Source of the DNA: Zasmidium citrigriseum
Lineage: Eukaryota; Ascomycota; Dothideomycetes; Mycosphaerellales; Mycosphaerellaceae
Length of the DNA stretch: 64,000 nucleotides
Reading direction: 5' to 3'
NCBI GenBank assembly: GCA_002786025.1
Contig: NHNW01000033.1
Span: 558,001-622,000, forward strand
Numbering within the stretch: position 1 is the stretch's first letter; each line of letters starts with the position of its first letter. The notes beneath the pieces were generated by a model. It was given only the letters and a program-made list of their open reading frames with translations, had not been told where the DNA came from and ran no database searches. The position numbers were made by a program, and so were the translations under genes. Shown here piece after piece: positions 10,182-22,609 of the stretch.

Positions 10182-11196
10182 ATGACCGGACAGCAGGCAT
10201 CGGGCTTTTGAGCGACGATTGAGGCTCTGCCAGAGCTGAAGAACGATGTGCTGGACGGCAAAAACGCCCCATCGCCCACGCTGCAAGCGGCCTCCCGCGG
10301 ACGGGATCCAGCCGGGTTGGACGACGAAGCTGCAGGCTACGCCTTGCCTTCATTGTGGCTTGCAGCTGAATCCAAGGGCGAGCAATGGGACGAAAGGCCG
10401 CTTGGAAGGCGCTTCCAAGGCAAACAGTTCTCGAAAATTACTTTCCCGTATTCGCTCCAGGTTACCTTGGAGTCTGGGAATCAGCTTGCTGGACAGCACG
10501 ACCATCCCACGCCGCAGGAGCTCAGCCCCGCACACAGCCCATCCCAGCCTTACCGCCAAAACTCACCAGTACTCACAGGACCTGGCCGGCGAAGTCATTG
10601 TTGCCTCCCTCTGCTTCGAATGGGTCCTCACGGGCACTCGCATTGACGACAGCCAGGCGCCGCTCCCAGCACTGGGAGAGATGTCGCATGGTCTTATCGA
10701 TGAAGACCGGGCCAAACTGCTGCTCGGGAGGATCGGTCTTTTTTTGCCATCAAAGCTGTCCCCGCTGAGAAGACCGACTGCCGCAGAGTCGAAGTGTTCT
10801 CTCCCCGGCGATCATACCCAGGCGAGGGCTCTACTGGTACAGCACCGCATCGAGCAACCTGGCTACAAACCTCCTGAGAAGCGACTACGCAACAGACTTT
10901 CCAGCCGCCGAAGAAAACGGGAAAGCGACCAAAGTAACTGGGCCTTCTCTGACCATGAAGTGGCAGAGGTCTTCAACAGCCTACTCTGGCGGCCAAAGCT
11001 GGGATCGCCCGGCCTGGCGGAGGCTGTTCTCCTCCAAGCCGCCCCATCTCAAGTCGACGACGTGTGGCGCCAGCTACGACAGCCGGAGAAAGGTAGCTTC
11101 ATTGAACGCTTGTTCTCAAGGCATCTTTCCTCCAGCACAAAGACATCTCCATCTGTCCCGTTGAAGGAGCTGCCCTGGCTGAACACGGTGGCCGGG
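10182..11196 (+). pseudogene. 5' part of an ankyrin-repeat gene split by the mobile island
   Basis: A possible start ATG at 10182 (MTGQQASGF) is followed at 10209-10211 by an in-frame TGA, where CGA would restore an Arg codon. The frame then continues as ATIEALPELKNDVLDGKN to about 10460. A tentative intron (10461-10578, GTTACC donor and CTCACAG acceptor) shifts into the frame that runs DLAGEVIVASLCFEWVL onward to LKELPWLNTVAG at 11196. There the outer transposon begins. The same frame resumes at 44922 as QGAVKHVRTMCQSL, an ankyrin-like helix. The sequence before the ankyrins has no domain I recognise. The exon structure here is uncertain; the in-frame link across the island is the strongest part of the call. 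Confidence 0.55.
11189..11196 (+). repeat. Target-site duplication, left copy (outer element)
   Basis: TGGCCGGG immediately precedes CTATCTCC, the left tip of the outer element. The same eight bases follow the right tip, GGAGGTAG, at 44914-44921. In the ankyrin reading frame this site encodes the end of Val-Ala-Gly on both sides. Confidence 0.75.
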
Positions 11197-11313
11197 CTAT
11201 CTCCACTCAGACCCTGGCTGCGCTAGTCCTAATCCGGCGTCCGCCGGGGCCTCGCTCCGCGAGGGTCTGAAGGGAAGTTGGGGTAAATAGGCGTTTCCGT
11301 ATCGCCAAAATCA
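11197..11313 (+). repeat. Left terminal region of the outer element, not RIP-mutated
   Basis: This segment still contains CA and TG dinucleotides and is GC-rich, in contrast to everything after about 11313. It holds the tip CTATCTCC, the motif CTAGTCC (11223), the perfect palindrome CCGGCGTCCGCCGG-type hairpin (11234-11247), a second hairpin with CCTCG/CGAGG arms (11250-11264), and the inner inverted-repeat block at 11275-11293. These are candidate transposase-binding or end-processing sites. Confidence 0.65.
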
Positions 11314-11939
11314 CTAACTTCGTACTACTAACGTATATAAATATTTTAAGTAGTAGGAATAATAGAATAAGTAATTACGAGTTTAGAACTACTTTTAGAT
11401 TATTTGTACGATACCTAGTTATAGAGATATTCGCCTTATAAATTAACGACTTCCTAGCTATCGTAAATTCGATATATCTATATATAATAATACTTAATAT
11501 AAAACTAAGATATAGATAAGTAGATACTTAGAGGCGCTTAAGGTTAATAAAGCGTATAATATTTATATAAGTAACTACTACGAATTCCCTTATCTTTAAT
11601 CTCTTCTAGGCGCTCGATAGTAGAGTATTAAAACGTAACCTCCTCTACTAGCTTAAAAATACCTTAAGGCCCTTAAGATAATTAAGGCGACTATTTCCTA
11701 GCTTAGTTATATAGTCGTATCTAGTAGCTATAGCCTATTATTAATCTAGTAGACTAGCGTAGCTATAGCGACGTAGTATAACCTAAAAACTCTACTACCT
11801 TTATATAATATAAATATTATAATACTTTCGTAAGTCTTTATAGTATCTAAGGTTAATACTAAGACCTTTCCTATATACCTAAATACTTATATACGAACTC
11901 GCTAACTTACTAACTCGCTATAGTAGACTAAGACTCTAA
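11314..11939. other. RIP-mutated sequence before the DUF6589-like relic
   Basis: Low-complexity sequence built from TA, CTA and TAG words, with almost no CA or TG. I could not extract a continuous reading frame with recognisable homology. It probably holds the promoter and first part of the outer element's gene. Confidence 0.4.
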
Positions 11940-13606
11940 CCTCCTTAGCTCTAGTATATAGGAGATATCCTTTAACCTATTAAAGTAGACTCGAGGATAG
12001 TAGAGAGCTTAGGCTAAGGCTCGTAGATAACGAGAAGAGTAGTAACTATAGTAGCGCCTTAATTAGGATCTATCTAGTACTTTAAGTAAAGTAGACGACT
12101 AAACCTTATAGGAGCTCGAATAGGTAGTTTAGGTAATAGGTCGAGAACTCGAGCTTATTAATAAAGGCTAGGAGGAAGAGTAATATAATAATATCGCCCT
12201 AAGCGATAATAAGAGAGACTAGATAGTAGCTACTAGAGTAGTAGGCGAGCCTAACGAAGACGACGAAGAAGACGTTAACGATCTAGACGAGCTACTAGAT
12301 ATTAAAGGCCTACCTTAGTACATAGCTAAGTTTAAAGAAATCCTTACGTTATTATCTAGTAAGAAGATTAGTAGTATACCTACTCTACTAAAGTACTAGC
12401 TTAGATCTAGTTAAGGCTCTCTATAGAGAACTAAGATATATATCCGCTATAAGAATAAAGTAGCTACTATACTTAAGGATACTAGTAAAGAGATATATAG
12501 TCTACGTAATATAAGAAAGGAACTTAAGTCCCTAATTACTTCTAGTCGCTTCTTTAGAGACTATAATACTAGCGCTAGTCTCTAGTAAGCTAATCTATAC
12601 GATATAGATTATATCGTTACCTAATTAGCCCCTAACTAGAGTAAGTTCCTTAAGAACCTATTAGCTAACTAGTAGTATAAGTAGTAGGACTACTAATAGC
12701 GAGTCGAGGATAAGTAAGAGCTTCTACGTAAGTATAGATTAGCTATTACGTTCGCTATAACCTATTCGATCGCTTCTATTAAGTTATAATAGTTCTAGAA
12801 GTTAATAACTATCTTTATAATAACGAGTAGTATTCGTTAGCGAGTAATTAAGGTCTAGAATAGTCTATAGCTTACTACGAGTTATAAGATCGAATAGTAG
12901 ATCCTTAAAGAGAATACTAAAGTCTATATATAGTACGCTTTCGCTATATCTCGCGGTAACTAATAGTATCTTATATATAATAACTTCTATTATATAAAGG
13001 GCGTATAAGAGTAGGTTATTAGTAATAATAGAAAGTTCGTTAATAGTACTACCGCCTATATCGCCTAGAATCTATATATCCCTTAGAGTAGATTAAAGAA
13101 GTTAATATTAAACTACTAGAAGAACCTCTAGGCTACGGATATTCTACGCTATATTAATAAAGATCCGTTTACTACCTAGGTATTAACCTAGTTTATTATT
13201 AACGCGCTATATTATCTATAGCTATAGATTAACGAAGTGTTCGAAGCTAGTAATTATATACTTCTAGAGTAGCCTATAATCTAGGAACTAGACTATAAGG
13301 TTCGTTAGTAGGTATATATATTACTACTATCTAAGAATAAAGAGATATCTATCGAGGGTACGATAAAGGTATACGATAACTTCCTATTAGACTCGCTCTA
13401 GTTTAAAGAGAAGGACTTCGAAGAGAGTAGGTAGTTTAGTAATAGATTACTACTTACTATAGGCGACTAGTTAACGTATAAGCGGATTAGAGGAGTAAAG
13501 GCTTAACGAGTTAAGAGCGAGAAGGCGTATAATAGGAGGGACTTTATACTTAAGGTACCCGTATTCTTCTACGATAAGATAAATCTATACTAGACTCCTC
13601 TACGAA
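11940..13606 (+). pseudogene. DUF6589-like gene relic, first segment
   Basis: With stop codons ignored, one plus-strand frame stays open for over 1 kb and gives an ordered, protein-like sequence: acidic runs (GEPNEDDEEDVNDLDELLD), then long mixed helices. Near its end it reads IGD-Q/W-LT (about 13459-13476), RIRGVKAQRVKSEKAYNRRD and VPVFFYDKINL, where Y may stand for His or Cys. This matches the 'GDQLT...RRDW...P.FFH..MN' signature that I associate with the DUF6589 family of multicopy fungal proteins. The frame stops at the Gypsy-1 target site and continues in frame at 29471. I infer it is the outer element's main gene, perhaps its transposase. DUF6589 function is not established, and all stops fit RIP of CAA, CAG or TGG codons. 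Confidence 0.55.
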
Positions 13607-13611
13607 CCTAC
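13607..13611 (+). repeat. Target-site duplication, Gypsy-1 left (CCTAC)
   Basis: CCTAC directly precedes the left LTR and is repeated right after the other LTR (29466-29470). A 5-bp duplication is usual for Gypsy integrases. It lies inside the DUF6589-like relic, and removing the insert restores the frame. Confidence 0.85.
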
Positions 13612-13805
13612 TAATACGGATAGTAGCTCTATAAGACTAAACGGAAGGCGCGAAAGATATCGTTACTAAAAGTTATAATAAACTCTATAAAGAGCGAAAG
13701 GAATCTAAAGGAAACGCGCGCTTTATACGCGTCTAAGTAGTAACGTACGCTAAGACGTCGCGGATATACGTAACTTAAAGCAAGTTACTAGGGTAGTCTA
13801 TAATA
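13612..13805 (-). repeat. 3' LTR of Gypsy-1
   Basis: 194 bp beginning TAATACGG and ending CTATAATA in plus coordinates. The usual TG...CA ends have become TA...TA, as RIP would cause. It differs from the partner at 29272-29465 at only a handful of positions, all C/T or G/A. Confidence 0.88.
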
Positions 13806-14349
13806 CTACTCCCCCCTTTTTAAAAGTATCGTAGCGCTAGTAAGACGTTTATATCTATATCTATATCTATTATTATTATTACTATCGTTCTTATTCGATC
13901 GTTATATATAGAATCTATAGCTATAAGCTAGGTAGAGATAGGTAGGTAGCCTATAAGCTAACGTACTATATAACTTAACGTCTATATATTAGGTTATTAA
14001 GAGTAACTACTACGGCGAGCTAGTCTTAAAGGAGTACGTATATATCTAATTAAGCTAGCCTCGATAGTATAACCTTCTATCTATTTATCGCTTTCGTAAG
14101 CTATATTATAAGCCTACCTTAGGAGCTAGTAGTTAGCGCCTAGTATCTACTACTACGCCTTCTAGGTAAGTAGCTCCTTAAGAGTCTATAGTACTAGCGC
14201 TAGTAGTAACTAACTCGAAGGGTATCTATTCTAAAGGGGCTAACTACCCTAGCGGAGGACTATCTACTTACTTATTCTTATAATAAAAGTTAGCGATAAG
14301 ATTATTAGCTATACCCTTTAAGTTAATATACGGCTCGTTAGTTAGAGCG

Positions 14350-17300
14350 CCGCTAGTCTAACGGACTATATACTTAATATTCTTCTTTACTCGACCTATC
14401 TACTTACTAGTAACTACCTCTTTAATTATCTATTCCTTATTACCTTCTATACTCTCGATAGGTAGTAGCTCGATATTAGCTTACTTAGGCTTTAGTAGTA
14501 GAGCTAGGCGTAAGAGGTTCGTATAGATTCGTAGGTATATACGTAGGGTAGTTAGAAGCTTAAGTTTATAGACGTCTAGCGAGGTTTATCGAATAACCGA
14601 GAAGGGGCCTACGTTCTTATAATTAAGCTTCTTATAAGGTTATCGTATATAAATATTCCTTATATCTAGCTAAACCTTATTTCTAGCGTAATATTAACGC
14701 GCTAGGTATCTCTTCTTATTAGCGTTAGTATTCTAAGCCTATACCTAAAGGAGTTATATCTTATAGAAGTCTATAATCTACTCTATATAGTTAACGAAGT
14801 TATTAGCCTACTTCTTTAAAAACTACTATATAGCTAGGAGCGACCTACTAGTCTATACTAGGCTTAGTATAACTACCTTAGATATTATCCGAGGATTTCG
14901 TCTAGTAGTAGCTATAAAGGCTAAAATACCTAGTATCGATAGCGCGTTATTAAGTATAAATTTATAGGAAGGTAGCTAGTTTACCTAGTCGTCTTATATA
15001 TAGTTAATATACGCGTAGAGATACTACTCTATTACCTTATTAGTATTTTCTAACTACTCGTTAGTCTATAGGTAGAAGGCTATAGATATCTTCTAGTAAA
15101 TACCTAACCGCTATATTAACGTCTTAAAGAAGCGGCTTACGAACTAAGAACCCCTATCTAAGTAGATAATATTAAAGAGGCCTATACCCTTCTAGATATA
15201 GTAGTAGATCGCTTCTACCGCCGTCTCTAGTTTAAGATTAGTAACTAGTATTAGATATCGTATCTTAGATAAGCGATACGTAAGGGTTAGGATACTATTA
15301 TATCGTATACCCTTATAGCTATAGCTATTAGGTAGGTCGACGACGTAGTTAATTATAACTTCGCTATATACGGTATCTAGTAGGAGTAGCTAGTAAAGAC
15401 TACCTTAATATCTATCGTAGAAAGGTTTAATACGTATATAGATATAGTAGCTCTTTATATACTTAGTAACGTCTACGCGTATACCTAGCTAGTAGTAATA
15501 TCTCGTTAGAAGGTTATAAGTCTTTTCTTAGCCTAGGTAGCTAGCGATAGGCGTATTATATATAACTTCGATTAGGTCTCGCCTTAGTACGCCGTCGCGA
15601 TAGTTAGGGACGTAGGTCTTTCTATAGACTAGAATAATACTATCGCGTATCGTATAATCTATTACGGATAGGTTAGTAGTATTAACCTTTAGTAGTAGCT
15701 AAGGGTAACGCTCGCTAAGAGCTACTTAAATAGTAAGGGCGAGTAGGTCGTTAGCGTATACTAGCTCGATCTCTTCCTTAACTAAGGCTTTATTAACTTC
15801 GAGAAACGCGTACGCTAAATAGTACTAGTTTCGAGAGGTATTACTACTAATTATTATAGCTACGACCTTTAGACCTTATTAGAGGTTATTAAAGAGGTTA
15901 TATAGCTTAAGGATAGCCTAGAACTAGTATTCTAGGTCTTCTTTCCTATCTATATCCTAGCGCTAATAGATAAGACTATTAGGCTTCTAGCCTAGCTTAC
16001 TAGGTCGATACTCTACTTAAAACTAGAAGGTAGATAAGAACTCGCTCTAGCGGGCCTAGCGCCTATTAAGTTACTTAGTAGTTATAAAGTATTAGAGTCC
16101 TCGATAATCGGAGAGTACTCTTATTAGTTTAGGTACGCTTATTAGCTTAGGCTACTACTTTTTAAAGGTACGTATAATAGCTATAAGCTCCTTATCGTAT
16201 ATTTTATAGTTATACTTAGCTAGATTTATCTTATAGGAGTAGAAGGCTATAGGATATAACTCCCTATCGTCGCCTATCTACGAAAATATACCGCCTATTA
16301 CTCGATCTAAGGCGTTAGTTTCTACTACGTACGGTTTATTATAGTTATAGTACGTAAGTACTAGCGTACGTATAAAAGCTACCTTAAGCTTATTAAACGC
16401 TATCTAGTATTCGGTTATCTATCTAAAAGGTACTCGCTTCTTAAGAGTATTCCCCTTCGTAAGATTAGTTATTAGTAACGCTATCTCTATAAAGCCCGTA
16501 ATAAACTATTAGTAGAAATTCGTAAGTCTAAGGAATATAAGGATATCCCTTACTAATAATAGTATAGTCTAGTCTTAAATAGTTTAGACTTTAGCTAGAT
16601 CTATACGTAGGCTAGTAGCGGATATAATAATACTAAGATACTTAACTTTATTAACGAAGAATCGGCTCTTATAGATATTAGCGAGTAACCTAGCCTCGCG
16701 AAGGTACTATAAAACCTTTCTTATATACTAGACGTTCGTAGCTTTAGCGGTCTCCTAGTTATCTCCTCGATTACTACTATAAATAATAATATTATCTAGG
16801 TAGCTAGAGTAGAAGTCGTCGAGATACTTCTAGAGTATAGTATTAATAAACCCTTAGAAAGTAGCTAGTACTCCGCTTAGTCTAAAGGGGATAACGAGAT
16901 ACTCGTATAATCTATACTACGTTATAAAGGTAGTCTTCTACTTATACCCCTCCTTAATACGAATAGTATTAAAGGTAGCGACGATATCTAGGATAGAGAA
17001 TACTTTAGCTTATACTATACGAGTAAGAGTCTCTCGAACCTATAGTAATAGGTAGCAATTCTTCTCTATAATCGCGTTTACTAATTAATAGTTAACGTAG
17101 ACTCGTAACCCTCCTCTAGGTTTACGAATAATAAGCGTAGGCGATACTACGCTCGAGTTTAACCGCCGAATATATCCCTTAGCGATTAACTTATCGATAT
17201 ACTTCTTAATAACTACTAGTTTGTCCTAACTTATTAGATATAGTCTCTTAAACGGTAGCTAAGTACCTAGAACGAACTTAATACTTATATTAACTCCTTC

Positions 17301-17950
17301 TCTATAAGGAGATAGCTCCTATACTTTAGTTTAATCGAATATATTAGCGTAATTAGTAAACTCGGCTAGTAAGTTAGTATTAAGGTTAGCTAGTAGTTTA
17401 CCCTTTATAAATTTCTAGAAGTCCTCTAGTATAATTATATATAGTTAGATAGATAGCTCGTCGATAATTTCTTTAGTAGTAATATCGTAGTTAGCTAGGA
17501 TTTCCTATACTAGATACCCTTCTTAATCTAGGTCGAGCTCTACTACTTCTACTACGTCTATAGCTAAGATAGAGATTAGGGCTAGTAGCTTATAGGTACT
17601 AGTATAGTCTTTGTATTAGATATATATTAGTACCTATCGTAAGTACCTAGCGTACCTATCTCGAAATAATAGTATATCTATCTAGTAGTCGAAGCTAGGT
17701 TAATATTCCTTAAACTATAGAATCCCTAGTATTATATCGTACTCTAGGTTAGTAATAAAGTAGGAAATCGTTTCTTAATACCTATTTAGGTCTAGTATTA
17801 CTAAGGCGATTTTAGTTACTACCTTCGCTAGTATATCTAGTTAAGCTATCGTTAAAGGAATTAGCTTAGCGAGCTTCTATCTATTAAGATACTTCTTAGC
17901 GAAGCGAGTATTAACGAACTAAGATTAAGAGCTATTATCGAGTATATAGT
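14350..17950 (-). pseudogene. Gypsy-1 pol relic (RT, RNase H, integrase)
   Basis: On the minus strand, with RIP stops ignored, the reverse-transcriptase core reads AKVFSILDIVATFNTIRIKE, then YEYLVIPFRLSG, then the catalytic box YLDN-IIIYS (about 16790-16803; N for D is one G-to-A change). The integrase core shows GLFNIIYLDRGS followed by FVSRFF (about 15121-15190), the second catalytic Asp region. The gene is inactive because of many TAA and TAG codons. No indels were noticed in the parts I read. Domain limits are approximate. Confidence 0.75.
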
Positions 17951-18049
17951 AGACTAAATGTCCTTCGCTAGTAGTACTATATATAATAAGGTACGGACTT
18001 CTCGAGGGTAGTTAAATAGTATTTAGTACTAAAGAGGAGAGCTAGTTAC

Positions 18050-20140
18050 GAATAATTAGTATCTCGTTATCTCGAGCTAGCTATTACTTCTTCGTCTTAT
18101 CTAGAGGATCCTTTCCTAACGCTATAGCTTCTTCTTAAGAAGCTTCCTCTATCGTTATACGTCTTAACGAAGAGGAACGCCGTTTCCCGCCTTATTCTCT
18201 AGGTTATATTCGATCTCTAACGGTACCGCTACTATACTTACGTTAGTACTCTTAGGCTTACGATATATAAAGAACTTATACGCTTACTAATACTTAGTAT
18301 AACCTAGCTTCTTATATATATAATAATAGTTAGTCTTACCTAAGTTATTAGTAGTAATAGCGAGTAGTCTCTTACTATCCCGCGTTATCTTACCTAAGTC
18401 GTACTTACGCTTAAGGTTATCTATAAGCCGCTTCGTACGCTTCTCCTTACCTAAACCGCCTTAGTTAGAGTCGCTTCCTCTATTACGTCCTTAAGGTATC
18501 TACTTATCTATATAAGGGATCTCCTCTAGGTTAAGTTTATTCTCGCGATATTAGCGGACTATATTAGCGACGCTACTAAACCTATAGCCTACTAAGGGGC
18601 GCTATATATACGGTTATAGCTTCTTCTTAAGATTACGTATAACCTCGTCTAGCTTAAGATCTAAGTATAGTAGGTACTTATTAAACTTAGTAAAGAAGTT
18701 ATTAAATCGCTAGCCCTTCGCCTAGACTAGCTTATTATATTCCGATTAATAACGCTCCTTCTCGTAATAGTCTATATAGGACTTAGCTAGTTAATTAAGG
18801 ACGTCGTAATACGTCTTAAACTAGGGTCGATATAGGTAAAGGCGCTCGAATATAGAGCCCTTCGTATTTAAGTATACTATAGTTATCTTCTTATAGTTAG
18901 TACTACGCTTATACTCTATATATAGCTCTATCTACTCCTTCTAGTATAAGAAGCTAAACTTATCTTCCTTCTTATTACCTAAGAAGATAGAAGGCTTAGT
19001 AACTAGGTTCTTATAAGGGTATAGAATATATATATAACTATCCTTATCTTCTTCTTCTAGCTTAGCGGTCGTCTTACGAGATAGTACGATAGACGTCGCC
19101 TAACTAATAGGGACTCGAGGACCCGTATTACCTAGTTATTATAGGGGTATAGTCTATTACTTAGTATAAAACTAGACGAGCCGCTTATTATCGTTACTAT
19201 CTCCTACGATACTTATAATATAACGCTACTCGTTCTATCGTAAGTTATCCCTCGCCGTCTTATAGGGTTCTTCTACTATAGTAGTTCGCTAGAGATATTC
19301 TTCGAAGGTAAAATCTTTACTAGGCGTCTTTAGCGCGCTATTCTTCTTACCTAATTTATCGAAAAGGTAGCTAAGGCCGTTCTTACGGATTATATCGATA
19401 AGGACTACTACCTAGGCCTTAGAATCCTAGAGTATCTCGTATTCCTTAGCTAGTTTATCCTTAATATTATTACGCTTCTCGTAGAGATCTATAATCTTAG
19501 CTAGAGCGACCTCTAGGTTCTTCTTAGCTTAGTCGTAGTCCTTCTTCTCTTTATACGCCTATAGCTTATACTAATACGCTTTACGCTTAGTATAGAGGTA
19601 CGCTATTATATAAGAGGTAGTACGCTTATAGTTCTCTATAAGTATCTACTTAGTATTCTCTAGTATATTATACTACTAGTCTAGGTATATCTCGATAGAC
19701 GCCTTTAGCTCTTATCCTAAACGTACTTAGAACTAGTCCCGCTTATAGCCTTTAGCGAGTTCGTTATTACTACTAGGAATATAGGGGATAGTAAAGGTAA
19801 AGCTAGCGTTATTATTATAAGGTCTCGTCTAGCTACCTTAGTACTAGCTATAGTCTAAAGTCTTCTCGTCCTTTAATACGATTAGGGTCGAAATATCCGT
19901 AGCGAACTACTACTTAAGGCGCTTAATCGACTTATCGAGTTCCGAGATATAAGCTAATATCTATATTAGGTCGAGATCTACTTAAGTTTAGTTCTAGGTC
20001 TAGGTCTAATAACTATCTATAGTCTAAGTCTAGGACTCGAGGTCGTTAGGCGCTATATTAGCGAAATTATTATTAATAGTAGAATCCTCGAGATAGGGGT
20101 ATAGTCCTCCTATAGAGCTAGGTATTTAGATTACTCGTCT
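18050..20140 (-). pseudogene. Gypsy-1 gag relic, 3' part
   Basis: Between the pol relic and the hAT insertion the minus strand reads as a charged, helix-rich frame, with a short Tyr-rich segment near 18300 (YYYIYKKLGYTK) that could be a RIP-altered zinc knuckle (Cys and His to Tyr). The spacing does not fit a perfect CCHC, so the call rests on position as well. The hAT element interrupts it at 20148; the remaining 5' part and leader are at 29112-29271. Confidence 0.5.
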
Positions 20141-20148
20141 ACTAGTAC
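20141..20148 (+). repeat. Target-site duplication, hAT left (ACTAGTAC)
   Basis: ACTAGTAC precedes the hAT tip and is repeated at 29104-29111 after the other tip. Eight bases is the hallmark length for hAT insertions. Confidence 0.8.
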
Positions 20149-20280
20149 TAGACGGGGAAGTAGGCTAGGCTTAAGCCTAATAGTTAAAGTAGGCTAGGCT
20201 ACTAAGCTAGGCCTAGTAGATTAGGCCTAGGCTAGGCTTAAGCCTAGATAGGGCCTACTAAAGCCTATTATAGCCTATAT
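20149..20280 (+). repeat. hAT left TIR and AGGCCT-rich subterminal tract
   Basis: The 22-bp TIR (20149-20170) is followed by a run of GGCCTAG and AGGCTAGG words up to about 20280. A similar tract, in inverted arrangement, precedes the right TIR. Subterminal arrays of short repeats are usual transposase-binding sites in hAT elements. Confidence 0.65.
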
Positions 20281-20689
20281 AAAAGACGTAAATAACGCGT
20301 AAGGAAGCTTTACGTAGATAATATATATCCTATAAGTAAGAAGGATATATATAAGATCTTAAGCGAAAGAACGAGCTAGCTATAGCTACTAGCTATAGAG
20401 ATACCGTCGCCGCTATATAGCTAACGTTATATAGTAGTAGCTAAAAGCGCGGCTATAAAATTAAGCTCTCGTCGTAATTTAATCCTTCCCTCGATACTAC
20501 CGAATTTTACGCTAAGATAACGAATATTAGCCGCGAGATATTAGGTAAAATCTACGAGATATCTACTAACTACGCTTACTAGCTATACCTATTATAACGA
20601 ACTTACCTACTACGCTAGTCCCTATAGTAAGCGATACGCCGAAAAAGACGCCTCTATCGACGCTAGGATAGCGTAGAAAGACTAACGCT

Positions 20690-22160
20690 AAGCTATTAGT
20701 TAATAAGAATATAGCGCGTAACTATAAGCGTAAGTAGAATATAAGTAAAGATAAGGCCGAGGCTAATAGGGAGTAGAAGAGGCTAAACGCGGCTTTTAGA
20801 AGATAGGTAAAGAAATATAAGAAGACTAAGGAGTTCTAGGACCTCTTAGTAGAAGAGTAGTAGAAGAAACTAAATTAGCTATATATATAGTAGGAGAAGG
20901 AGCTATAAGTACGCTATAGCTAGTACGCGTAGCTAGTATATATAGCTAGTAGTATTAATAGAGGAATAGGACTACTACTACGGATAATATAACTAGCGCG
21001 GTAGTTACGATTAAGGTAGAAGGTAACGAGAGTATCGTAATAGATATCGTATCTAGCGAAGAGAATTCTAGCGCGTAGTAGAAGGTACCTATCGACTACT
21101 ATCTAGAGGTATAGACTATAGAGGATAGGGAAGAGAAAGAGTAGACGGAGTAGCCTATACTACCTAAAACTCCTAAAACTTATATATAGACCTAGATAGT
21201 ATTAGTCGACCTACTACGCGAACTAATACGTAAAGATAACAAGATCGCGCGGGAGAAAGCCCGCGTCTAGAAAGATATAAAAGACGGCGAGTTACGCTAG
21301 GTAGGTATATAGAGATACTAGTATAATACTATTTATAAGATAACGAGAAAGCTAAAGGCTCTTAAGCGTATTAGGAAGAATAGTAGCGCGATTAACGTAA
21401 AAGCTATTAAGCTATTCTATACTACGAAGCTAGGAGTAAGTCTCTATACCTATAGCTAGTATACGTAGCTAGTATTAGGGATTTCTACTAATAGGTTATA
21501 GAAAATCTAGTAAACTAGGGGTTTTCCTTAGCTATACGAGCTCTTTAATATAAAAGAATATATAGTAATTCGGAACTATTAGTACTATAATAAGACGCTA
21601 CTATCGTACTAGGACTAGATAGATCTAGATAGATATAACTTTATCGCGAACGGCCTAAAAGACGATAGAGAAATATAGGATCTACGTTAGGCTAAGGTAC
21701 TATTTAATATCTTCGTTAACGACGTAACGGTACTACTCGATAATATAACTAACGTCTTTAACGAGGTCGTTATTAAGTAGCGTATACTAGCTATCTTTAG
21801 AGAGGAAGTAGTTCTTATAGAGATAGTAAGCCTTAAGTATCTAGGTATTCTAGATAATAAGTAGGCTTAGACGCTTACTAATAGCTTAGCTTAGGCTAAC
21901 TATCGAGTTACTAGTAATAAGTAGCCGCTAGAGGAGGATAGAGATATAGAAATAAGTAAGGCTAATAGTCCTATCCTACTAGCTATAGCTACTAGCTACG
22001 GCGATCTAGAGATAAAGGAGAATTAAGGTTAGGCTAGAAAGAAGAAGTTATTACTAGCTCCTATCTATAGCTAGTAGTTAGAGGGAAGCGAGGACGACGA
22101 GGATAACGAGGATTTCTTACCCTTAGAGGAGAGTAAGGACGACTTTAATAAGGATAGTAT
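20690..22160 (+). pseudogene. hAT accessory ORF relic A
   Basis: A plus-strand frame, open apart from RIP-type stops, reads as a charged protein. A Lys/Glu-rich start is followed by LKDDREIQDLRQAKVLFNIF, then VNDVTVLLDNITNVFNEVV, and an acidic end (LEGSEDDEDNEDFLPLEE). I recognise no family. It lies upstream of the transposase and on the same strand. It could be an N-terminal portion of the transposase transcript or a separate protein. Confidence 0.4.
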
Positions 22161-22609
22161 AGATATTAACTAGCGTTACTATAGTAATATAATATTAATA
22201 TTAGAAAAGTTCTTTAGTATTCTATATAGATATATCCTATTTCCTATATATTCCTCTCTTCTATCTATAATACCTCGTCTCGAAAGTATAACGCTAAATA
22301 ATCTCGAGCCCCTTTCTCGATAGCTCTAATCTACGATACGCGAAAATAAACTTTAGAATAGTCGAGTACTACGATTAGGAGTATCTTATAGAAATAACGA
22401 GTACCTAGTCTTACCTATTTAATAACGATAGATCGAACGATCCCTAGTATTAACTACTACTCGTAGCCTATATCCTTCTCGACGACTCTTTTAGTTAATA
22501 GATAGCTTACGAGGATCTTAATATAGTTTAACCTTACTAACTATACTAAGCTTACTACTACGACCTAATTCGATTAATACGTCTTAATTTAAACGAGAAA
22601 GAGACGTAT

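Noticed and set aside
10246..11226. A free-standing gene of 326 codons on the plus strand
   Set aside because: Its end lies inside the transposon tip and its start has poor composition. The reading frame continues across the island into the ankyrin gene, so it is treated as the 5' part of that gene.
13861..13880. Short trinucleotide and hexamer runs (CTATAT, TTA) in the RIP island as microsatellites
   Set aside because: RIP compresses the sequence into few words, so short runs arise by chance. Only longer runs are listed.
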